Of a DNA stretch of 24,730 nucleotides, positions 1 through 6,345 are shown in pieces. How positions within the stretch are numbered: the first letter of the stretch is position 1; each line of letters starts with the position of its first letter. Both the position numbers and the translations under genes were made by a program. Source of the DNA: Gammaproteobacteria bacterium. Lineage in GTDB: Bacteria; Pseudomonadota; Gammaproteobacteria; Pseudomonadales; Cellvibrionaceae. The stretch covers positions 1-24,730 of the forward strand of contig JAGKWY010000118.1 in assembly GCA_021151625.1 (NCBI GenBank). The letters run 5' to 3'. The notes under the pieces were generated by a model, which worked only from the letters and a program-made list of their open reading frames with translations, was not told where the DNA came from and made no database searches.

Positions 1-21
1 GTTTTTTCAAAACGCATAAAT

Positions 22-50
22 AAAAAAGGTGGGCATTGCCCACCCTTTTT
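22..50 (-). terminator. Rho-independent terminator of aspS
   Basis: A perfect 7-bp stem (GGTGGGC at 28-34, GCCCACC at 38-44) with a 3-nt loop is flanked by A-runs and T-runs. Read on the minus strand, the hairpin lies just after the aspS stop and is followed by six T. The plus-strand side also ends in five T, so it may also stop a plus-strand gene entering from outside the window. Confidence 0.85.
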
Positions 51-72
51 CTATGGATTAGAAATCCATTAA

Positions 73-1881
73 TTACATTCCGTACTCTGGCGATTCTGCC
101 GCAGCGTCAGCCACTTTCTTTTGATTGCGCAAGCGAATGTGCAGTTCGCGCAATTGCAGTTCGTCTACAGTGCCAGGAGCATCAGTCATTACACAGGCAG
201 CGCTTTGGGTTTTCGGGAAGGCGATTACGTCGCGGATAGAGCTGGCGCCTACCATCAACATAATCAGACGGTCCAGACCAAACGCCAGACCACCGTGTGG
301 TGGTGCGCCGTAGCTCAGTGCATCCAGCAGGAAGCCGAATTTTTCTCGTTGCTCTTCCGGGCTGATACCCAGAATCTGGAATACTGCCTGTTGCATTTCT
401 GGCGAGTGGATACGCACAGAACCACCACCCAATTCAGTACCGTTCAATACCAGATCGTAAGCGCGCGATAATGCATCACCTGGGCTGGCAACCAATTGTT
501 CTGGTGTGCAGCTTGGTGAAGTGAATGGGTGATGGATTGAAGTCCAACCGCCCTTGTCGTCATCTTCAAACATTGGGAAATCAACAACCCACAATGGTGC
601 CCACTCACAGGTGTACAGGTTCAAATCTGCACCAAGCTTGCAACGCAATGCACCCAAGGCTTCGGTAACGACTTTGTGTTTGTCAGCACCGAAGAAAATC
701 AGGTCGCCATTTTCTGCACCAACACGCTCAAGGATTGCAGCACGCACCGGCACTGGCAAGTTTTTAACAATCGGTGATTGCAAACCTTCTTCCAGGTCCG
801 ACTTGTCGTTTACCTTAATGTACGCCAAACCTTTCGCACCGTAGATGCCAACGAACTTAGTGTAATCATCGATTTGCTTGCGAGTTAATTTCTCGTTACC
901 GCCAGGCACTTTCAACGCAGTCACGCGTGATTTTGGATCGTTCGCCGGGCCGGCAAATACTTTAAATTCAACTTCTGTCACTAAATCTTTGATATCAACC
1001 AATTGCAGCGGGATACGCATATCCGGCTTGTCTGAACCGTATTTAGCAATGGCTTCAGAGAAAGGCATGTGCTGGATTTCAGCGAATTCGATATTCAACA
1101 AATCTTTGAACAACTCGCGGAACATACCTTCGGTGACTTCCATAATTTGCGCCTGGCTCATAAAGGAAGTTTCGATATCGATCTGGGTGAATTCCGGCTG
1201 GCGATCTGCGCGCAGGTCTTCGTCGCGGAAGCATTTTGCGATTTGGTAGTAACGGTCATAACCGGCCACCATCAGCAATTGTTTAAACAATTGTGGTGAC
1301 TGCGGCAGCGCAAAGAATTTTCCGTCGTGGGTACGTGAAGGCACCAGGTAATCGCGCGCACCTTCTGGCGTAGCACGGGTCAGGATCGGGGTTTCCACGT
1401 CGAGGAAACCATTGCGATCCAGATAGTTGCGAATCGCGCTGGTCACCTTGCTGCGGAAGCGCAGGTTTTTCTGCATTTCAGCGCGGCGCAAATCCAGGAA
1501 GCGATACTTCAAACGGGTTTCTTCGCCCACATTGGTGTAACCATCCAACGGGAACGGAATGGTTTTGGCTTCGTTGAGGATGGTCAAGGCAGTGCCATAG
1601 ACTTCAATTTCACCGGTAGGCATATTCGGATTAACGGTCGCAGCAGCACGTGCACGGACCTTTCCAGTCACTTGCAATACATACTCGCCGCGCACTTTAT
1701 CGGCCAGGGCAAAGTTCTCTTTGCCATCCGGGTCAAACACTACTTGCACCACACCTTCGCGGTCGCGCAGGTCGATAAAGATCACACCACCGTGATCGCG
1801 ACGGCCGTCCACCCATCCACAGAGGGTGACTTCCTGGTTTATATGAGAGGCATTTAAAGCGCCACAGTATTGGCTGCGCAT
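73..1881 (-). CDS. aspS: Aspartate--tRNA ligase (bacterial type)
   Basis: Cytoplasmic class II aminoacyl-tRNA synthetase that charges tRNA with aspartate. The 602 residues match the usual bacterial length. The N-terminal OB-fold anticodon-binding domain (CGWVDGRRDHGGVIFIDLRDREG, about 21-43, read as consecutive short blocks) is followed by the catalytic core. This contains the QSPQLFKQLLM block, motif 2 (FRDEDLRADRQPEFTQ), the bacterial GAD insertion, and motif 3 (GLAFGLDRLIML) near the C-terminus. The ATG at 1881 gives the conserved MRSQYCG start. Position 30 is His, as in nondiscriminating Pseudomonas-type enzymes, where E. coli has Leu. That suggests it may also charge tRNA-Asn, which is an inference. 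fmdB lies 51 bp upstream on the same strand, a common arrangement, and a clear terminator follows. Confidence 0.97.
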   Translation of the reverse strand: MRSQYCGALNASHINQEVTLCGWVDGRRDHGGVIFIDLRDREGVVQVVFDPDGKENFALADKVRGEYVLQVTGKVRARAAATVNPNMPTGEIEVYGTALTILNEAKTIPFPLDGYTNVGEETRLKYRFLDLRRAEMQKNLRFRSKVTSAIRNYLDRNGFLDVETPILTRATPEGARDYLVPSRTHDGKFFALPQSPQLFKQLLMVAGYDRYYQIAKCFRDEDLRADRQPEFTQIDIETSFMSQAQIMEVTEGMFRELFKDLLNIEFAEIQHMPFSEAIAKYGSDKPDMRIPLQLVDIKDLVTEVEFKVFAGPANDPKSRVTALKVPGGNEKLTRKQIDDYTKFVGIYGAKGLAYIKVNDKSDLEEGLQSPIVKNLPVPVRAAILERVGAENGDLIFFGADKHKVVTEALGALRCKLGADLNLYTCEWAPLWVVDFPMFEDDDKGGWTSIHHPFTSPSCTPEQLVASPGDALSRAYDLVLNGTELGGGSVRIHSPEMQQAVFQILGISPEEQREKFGFLLDALSYGAPPHGGLAFGLDRLIMLMVGASSIRDVIAFPKTQSAACVMTDAPGTVDELQLRELHIRLRNQKKVADAAAESPEYGM

Positions 1882-1932
1882 AGGTTTTTCCCGTTATTTA
1901 TCGACAGTAAATGGATAGCTCACAGCGCTTAT

Positions 1933-2187
1933 CTAGGAAGCAGTACCGGAGCTTGATGCGGTGGAGGAGCCAGAGCTGCCCTCACCCGCGAGATTCTTTT
2001 TCTTACCCGATTTGAAATCGGTCTCATACCAACCACCACCGGAAAGACGGAAACCAGCCGCAGAAATCTGCTTTTTCAAGCTCGCCTTACCGCACGCCGG
2101 GCAATCCACCAGCGCCGCATCACTCAGCTTTTGCAGGGCTTCCAGCGCGTGGCTGCAAGATTCACATTGGTATTCGTAAATAGGCAC
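1933..2187 (-). CDS. FmdB family zinc-ribbon protein
   Basis: Small putative regulatory protein of the FmdB/CxxC-CxxC-SSSS family, 84 residues. It opens with PIYEYQCESC and has two CxxC pairs (CESC, CPAC) that should bind one zinc. The conserved block AAGFRLSGGGWYETDFKSG follows, then a Ser/Thr/Gly-rich tail typical of the family. I chose the GTG at 2187 because the family starts at (M)PIYEYQC and AAGG lies 8 nt upstream. The longer ATG reading from 2238 adds 17 residues not seen in the family. It lies directly upstream of aspS in the same direction. The biochemical role of the family is not established; the name comes from a gene near formamidase. Confidence 0.88.
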   Translation of the reverse strand: MPIYEYQCESCSHALEALQKLSDAALVDCPACGKASLKKQISAAGFRLSGGGWYETDFKSGKKKNLAGEGSSGSSTASSSGTAS

Positions 2188-2248
2188 GTCTTTTACCTTG
2201 AGCAGAAATTCATCAATTGCAGGATACAGAGACCCCAAAAGGGTCGCG

Positions 2249-2277
2249 ATTGTAACGTAAAAGGCTGGCGGCGAGAA
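2249..2277 (-). promoter_or_regulatory. Candidate promoter for fmdB-aspS
   Basis: On the minus strand TACAAT (2249-2254) matches the -10 consensus at 5 of 6 positions. It is preceded 17 nt upstream by TTCTCG, a poor -35. It lies about 60 nt before the fmdB GTG, in the 140-bp gap after mtgA. A small GACCC/GGGTC inverted repeat (2231-2245) would fall in the leader. Tentative. Confidence 0.25.
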
Positions 2278-2327
2278 CCGCGCAATGCAGGCAGAGATAA
2301 GGGCGGATCCGGGAATTTCAAAGGCAA

Positions 2328-3020
2328 TCAGGGAATTTGTGAATAGTGCATGCGCCGCTGCACGGCGGATGCATGGCGCACCACCCAGGATGGCATAGCC
2401 TTTTCATACTTGCGCGGGTTGGGCAACATCACTGCCATACGTGCCGAGGCCGATGCACCCAACTGCCCCGCTGGCACTTTATAGTAATGGCGAGCCGCCG
2501 CCTCTGCACCAAATACGCCGTTGCCCCACTCCACCACATTCAGATACACCTCCAAAATACGGCGCTTGTCCCACAGCAGTTCAATCATCAGGGTGATCAC
2601 GGCCTCTTCCGCCTTGCGAATGTAAGAACGTGAGGGCGATAAAAATAAATTTTTGGCCAACTGCTGGGTGATGGAGGAACCACCGGCGACGGATTTTCCG
2701 CGTCGCTCATTTTTTTTCAACGCCTGTTCAATGCCGCGCAAATCAAACCCTCGATGATCCATAAAGCGGTCATCTTCCGCCGCCACAACTGCACGCTTTA
2801 AATGATTCGAGATTTTTGCGTATTCCACCCACTGGTGTTTTAGTTCAGCTTTGGGATTTTGTTGCTGCAATTCATCCAGGCGAATGGCCATAAAACTGGT
2901 TTCGCCCGGATTTACCCATTTCCATACAACCAGGTGGGAAAAAATCCACAGCTGATAGGCCAACAGGAGCAGCAACAGCCACTTCACAATTCGCCTGGAA
3001 TAACGCCAGATGTTTTTCAT
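2328..3020 (-). CDS. mtgA: Monofunctional peptidoglycan glycosyltransferase
   Basis: Polymerises lipid II into glycan strands at the outer face of the inner membrane (GT51 family) and has no transpeptidase domain. The 230 residues match the usual MtgA length. One N-terminal membrane anchor covers about residues 13-32. The GT51 signatures are in order: AVVAAEDDRFMDHRG with catalytic Glu82, GGSSITQQLAKNLFL (about 113-127), RKAEEA.....IEL, and KRRILEVYLNVVEWG. It starts 9 bp after the stop of the DUF4124 gene on the same strand, so it is probably the third gene of a Rieske-DUF4124-mtgA transcript. No strong Shine-Dalgarno precedes the ATG, which suggests translation coupled to the upstream gene. 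Confidence 0.96.
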   Translation of the reverse strand: MKNIWRYSRRIVKWLLLLLLAYQLWIFSHLVVWKWVNPGETSFMAIRLDELQQQNPKAELKHQWVEYAKISNHLKRAVVAAEDDRFMDHRGFDLRGIEQALKKNERRGKSVAGGSSITQQLAKNLFLSPSRSYIRKAEEAVITLMIELLWDKRRILEVYLNVVEWGNGVFGAEAAARHYYKVPAGQLGASASARMAVMLPNPRKYEKAMPSWVVRHASAVQRRMHYSQIP

Positions 3021-3029
3021 CGATAGCGA

Positions 3030-3491
3030 TTATTGGGATTCTTGTTCTTGCTCGCGCGTTTTCATAGCTTCAGCCGCCGCGCGGGCTTTTTCTAATGGAG
3101 ATTGCTGTTGCGCCTGGGCAGGCTTTTCGACCTCCTCCTCCAAGCCTTGCTGATCAGGTGGTGAAATCGCATTTTGAATTTTTACTTCCACTTGTTCTGA
3201 ACCAGTGCCTTGAGGTTTATCACCATAGTGAACCTGACCATTAGCATCAGTCCATTTATAAACCCTGGCTGGTGCTGGCTGGGAAGATTCATCCTTAGTT
3301 AAAGCATCCATTGTTTTTCTAGCCGCAAGTTGGCTTGACGAAAAAGACTCTTTAACCGCAGCCAACCAATCACCATTGTAATTCTCACGCACACTATTAA
3401 TAGGCAGCTGGCCGGTTTTGAGATAAATAAGGTAATTACCAATACCTACCGCCAACACCACCACTACCAACGCCTTAAACAATAAACGCAT
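3030..3491 (-). CDS. DUF4124 domain protein, membrane anchored
   Basis: 153 residues. An N-terminal hydrophobic segment (about 4-23) acts as an anchor or uncleaved signal and directs the rest to the periplasm. The DUF4124 core VYKWTDANGQVHYGDKPQG (about 78-96) is the signature of this family of unknown function. The C-terminal third is rich in Gln, Glu and Ala and probably disordered or helical. A good ribosome-binding site (AAGGA, 7 nt before the ATG) and a 14-bp gap to the upstream Rieske gene support one operon. The pairing with mtgA hints at a cell-envelope role, but that is inference. Confidence 0.8.
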   Translation of the reverse strand: MRLLFKALVVVVLAVGIGNYLIYLKTGQLPINSVRENYNGDWLAAVKESFSSSQLAARKTMDALTKDESSQPAPARVYKWTDANGQVHYGDKPQGTGSEQVEVKIQNAISPPDQQGLEEEVEKPAQAQQQSPLEKARAAAEAMKTREQEQESQ

Positions 3492-3505
3492 ACAATATCC
3501 TTAGA

Positions 3506-3811
3506 TTACCAATCAACACCAATCTGGTTGCCTTCATACACTAACGGCAAAAATACCAATTCATTGGCGCAGACCGGGCTGCGCGAACGACCAGAGTTTA
3601 AATCAAATTCAATACCATGCATGGGGCAGCGCAGACAGCCATCACTATAAGTGGCGTAAGTCAGGGGCGCACCGGCATGGGGGCAGGCATTTTTCAGCAA
3701 GTTTACACGACCATTTTCCTGCAAAAGTAAATAAGGCTTACCTGCAATAGTCACCGCTTTGCGGTAGCCATCGTAAAGCAGGTGCAGCTTCTCCAGGGCA
3801 ACAAAGGGCAT
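3506..3811 (-). CDS. Small Rieske [2Fe-2S] ferredoxin-like protein
   Basis: 101-residue soluble Rieske domain. The cluster motifs are CPH (Cys43, His45) and CPMH (Cys62, His65), spaced as in Rieske ferredoxins, followed by GIEFDLNSGRS, where aromatic-oxygenase-type Rieske proteins have a similar loop. There is no signal peptide or membrane anchor, so a cytoplasmic electron carrier or a [2Fe-2S] sensor is likely; the partner is unknown. No oxygenase catalytic subunit lies nearby. A GAGG ribosome-binding site lies 8 nt before the ATG. It is the first gene of the presumed operon with the DUF4124 gene and mtgA. Confidence 0.88.
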   Translation of the reverse strand: MPFVALEKLHLLYDGYRKAVTIAGKPYLLLQENGRVNLLKNACPHAGAPLTYATYSDGCLRCPMHGIEFDLNSGRSRSPVCANELVFLPLVYEGNQIGVDW

Positions 3812-4030
3812 TGCTTAACCTCACATGGACATAGCCAACTACAGAAACAGCCACAATCGTGACGCCGCCATTCTGGCGATTTGTACGCGTTAGCACCAGC
3901 CGACACAATCACAGCATCAACGAATTCATACGACAAATTCTAGCCACAAACTGGCCAGTTAACGATAGAATAGCGGAGCCTGAGTTTCCGCAACCGGCGC
4001 ATTCTTGCACTCAAATGTGGCAGCCTTGAT
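3812..4030. promoter_or_regulatory. Divergent intergenic region
   Basis: A 219-bp spacer between the minus-strand Rieske operon and the plus-strand DUF1704 gene must hold both promoters. TAGAAT at 3966-3971 (plus) and at 3937-3942 (minus) each match a -10 box at 5 of 6 positions. Neither has a good -35, so exact promoters are not assigned. Confidence 0.3.
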
Positions 4031-5368
4031 ATGACCGACCCCGCCTACCTGGAGCGATTGAAACAACTCTCAACGCGCCTGGTATCCCTGCAAAAGCCGA
4101 TTCGCATTCTCGATGCCATTAAATGGCCAGCGGGAATCGAGCAGCGTTTTCGCGAACAGCGAGGCCGGGAATTGCCGGAGTTGGATAAGGATTTTTACCA
4201 GAGCCAAAAGCTGGCCTTTGAGCCGGATAGCATCCAGCAATTATTCAAAGAATTAAAAAATGATGTGCGCCGCCAGTTGGGGCGCGATGATGCACTGGGA
4301 AAAATACTGCAAGCCACTATCGAGCAATACCAGATAGTTATCGAGTTGCTACGCCATCGCGGTACCGATCAGTTTGGCCACTTCAGCAAACAGCTGTACG
4401 GTTCAGCCAGCGACAATTTGCGTGGTGATCGCAAAAGTCTGCGCCAAATGGGCGAAAAGCTTTGCCATATTTTTTCGTTGCCCGCGGTTGAACATTTAAA
4501 TCGCCCCTACACGAACCACATCAGCGCCGAAGAAGCGGTAAAAATTCTGCGCGAACGTATGAATGATTATTTCGGTACGGGCGAAGTGCGGGTGCAAATC
4601 AGCGACGACATTGTGTCTGATGCTTCCGCAGGTGGTGATTGTATTAAAGTCAATCGTCGCTCATTTTTTTCTGAGCTGGATTTACAAGTACTGGAAGTAC
4701 ACGAAGGTTGGGTCCATATAGGCACAACCCTGAATGGCCGTGAGCAGCCCTGGGCAACCTGGTTAAGTGTTGGTTCGCCACGTATTACTGCCATCCAGGA
4801 AGGTATGGCGGTGCTGTTAGAAACTCTGACATTCAGCTCATTTCCACAGCGCGCACGTCGTATTAGTGACCGCGTCGTTGCTGTGGACCTTGCGGAACAA
4901 GGTGCAGACTTTTGCGATGTGTATAAACATTTTATTGATCGTGGCGTGAGTGAACACGATAGTTATCGCGTGACGCAGAGGGTGTTTCGTGGCGGCACCT
5001 TAACGGGCGGTTCAGTATTTACCAAGGACATTTCTTACGTAAAAGGCTTTGTCGAAAATGTAAACTTTATTCGCAGTGCGATTAATTCCGGCGTACCTGA
5101 AATTATCCCCATGCTCTTTGTGGGCAAGGTAACACTGGATGATTTACCGCTGCTGTACGAGCGTTATCTGGAAGGCGTTATTACTGGCCCCAAGTATTTA
5201 CCGCCAATGTTTAAAAATCTGAACGGCTTATATGTGTGGTTTGGGTTTTCCAGTGGCATGTCATCAGTGATGAATATTGCGCGCGTGCAACAACACTTCA
5301 GCAAACTATTTGAAAAACTGCCCATGCCAGAACACCTGTATGGCACGACCGACGCAGAAATTGATTGA
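4031..5368 (+). CDS. DUF1704/QEGLA-motif protein, putative zinc carboxypeptidase (MATCAP-like)
   Basis: 445 residues matching the family annotated as flavohemoglobin-expression-modulating QEGLA motif protein (DUF1704). The same superfamily contains the animal tubulin tyrosine carboxypeptidase MATCAP. The visible active-site pattern is HEGWVH (HExxxH, His224, Glu225, His229) followed by QEGMA with Glu257, a plausible third metal ligand. QEGMA replaces the family's usual QEGLA. No signal peptide or membrane segment is seen, so it is probably cytoplasmic. The bacterial substrate is unknown. The flavohemoglobin name is historical, and no hmp gene lies nearby. The start lacks a clear ribosome-binding site. 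A small orphan gene follows 9 bp downstream and is probably cotranscribed. Confidence 0.85.
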   Translation: MTDPAYLERLKQLSTRLVSLQKPIRILDAIKWPAGIEQRFREQRGRELPELDKDFYQSQKLAFEPDSIQQLFKELKNDVRRQLGRDDALGKILQATIEQYQIVIELLRHRGTDQFGHFSKQLYGSASDNLRGDRKSLRQMGEKLCHIFSLPAVEHLNRPYTNHISAEEAVKILRERMNDYFGTGEVRVQISDDIVSDASAGGDCIKVNRRSFFSELDLQVLEVHEGWVHIGTTLNGREQPWATWLSVGSPRITAIQEGMAVLLETLTFSSFPQRARRISDRVVAVDLAEQGADFCDVYKHFIDRGVSEHDSYRVTQRVFRGGTLTGGSVFTKDISYVKGFVENVNFIRSAINSGVPEIIPMLFVGKVTLDDLPLLYERYLEGVITGPKYLPPMFKNLNGLYVWFGFSSGMSSVMNIARVQQHFSKLFEKLPMPEHLYGTTDAEID

Positions 5369-5377
5369 TTGTAAATT

Positions 5378-5770
5378 ATGACGTATTACAAAGTTGTACT
5401 CTCTGGCGAGAATATTTTTTTTGAAAATTATAGCGATGCACCGGAACCAGTCATTGGTTTTATCGCTTGTAAACTCATTAAGGCAGACTCCGAAGAACTG
5501 GCAATAGCGACAGCCAAGCGCGACCTGCTGGTGCATTGGAACCACAGCTTCAACTCAGATCGCAAACTGGGTATGCCTAAACTGACAATAGAGTTTATCG
5601 AACCGGTAAAAGGCTGGTTTAAACCAAAAACGAGTAACGACTACTATTGGTTTACTGATGCAGCACATAAACAGGAACAACTGGGAAAATTTACCCAGGC
5701 CCCCAGTCGCTGGTTTTGGCGCAAGACAAAGAAAACTGAAATTGCTGGTGAGAATACGCCCGAGCCTTAA
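5378..5770 (+). CDS. Hypothetical protein, 130 aa
   Basis: I do not recognise this family. The product is soluble-looking and rich in aromatic residues and lysine (SNDYYWFTD near 88-96, SRWFWRKTK near 111-119). No signal peptide, membrane segment or cysteine pair is present. The start lies 9 bp after the DUF1704 stop, which suggests cotranscription. Base composition and codon use resemble the neighbours. A short CCCGAG/CTCGGG inverted repeat (5759-5764 and 5774-5779) overlaps its stop codon and could act as a weak terminator between it and the convergent gene at 5794. Confidence 0.65.
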   Translation: MTYYKVVLSGENIFFENYSDAPEPVIGFIACKLIKADSEELAIATAKRDLLVHWNHSFNSDRKLGMPKLTIEFIEPVKGWFKPKTSNDYYWFTDAAHKQEQLGKFTQAPSRWFWRKTKKTEIAGENTPEP

Positions 5771-5793
5771 CAACTCGGGTAGTCCAACTATAA

Positions 5794-6180
5794 TCAGGCG
5801 TTGGCGACAGCTGCCTGCTGCTCCACATTAATCAAGCTCAGCAAGGTAGCCAGTAACCCGGGCGAAGTAATTTCCTCACTGCGTGCAGACAAGGGCGAGT
5901 TGCCTACCCATTCAAAACGCCAGCGAAACAGATGTACGCTGTCATTGACTTCACGCACTTCAATTAACTCCATGCGCCGCGCGTCCAGCGCTAGTTTTTC
6001 ACGTAATTGGAATGCAAATGGCTCGGCATTTTTGCCAACAAAACTGGAAGCTTGCCGGGTGGGAGCAGCGACAAATACATAATCACGCCCTTGATGTTGC
6101 AGGTGGTAAACCCCGAGGTGTACCGCTTGGCCCAAACGATTGTTTAAAGAAACATCCACAAACATAGGAGTCAATAACAT
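5794..6180 (-). CDS. Hypothetical protein, 128 aa
   Basis: I do not recognise this family. The product has no signal peptide, membrane helix or cysteine. The N-terminal half reads like alternating beta strands (QAVHLGVYHLQHQGRDYVFV) and the C-terminal quarter like a helix (SPGLLATLLSLINVEQQAAVANA). It is convergent with the gene ending at 5770 and divergent from the di-heme cytochrome gene that follows. The short spacer upstream of its ATG may be shared with that gene's promoter. Confidence 0.6.
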   Translation of the reverse strand: MLLTPMFVDVSLNNRLGQAVHLGVYHLQHQGRDYVFVAAPTRQASSFVGKNAEPFAFQLREKLALDARRMELIEVREVNDSVHLFRWRFEWVGNSPLSARSEEITSPGLLATLLSLINVEQQAAVANA

Positions 6181-6345
6181 AGAACTTTCCGCTGCGTTTT
6201 TTTATTCGCGAACTACACCCAAAGGCATATTTCACTGGTTGATTATTCGCCACTTGGTTCCGTAAAAAAGTCCCTTTTGCGGCGAGGCGGCAGTCTACGC
6301 ACTATTTATTACAGTTCAAGCGTTTTTACCCATAAAGGAATGATT

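Noticed and set aside
2188..2238. Longer fmdB start at the ATG at 2238
   Set aside because: The added 17 residues are not part of the family, while the GTG at 2187 has AAGG at good spacing and gives the standard PIYEYQC opening.
3751..3936. Minus-strand 61-codon frame upstream of the Rieske gene
   Set aside because: It overlaps the Rieske start in another frame, has no domain, and would remove the good ribosome-binding site role of GAGG.
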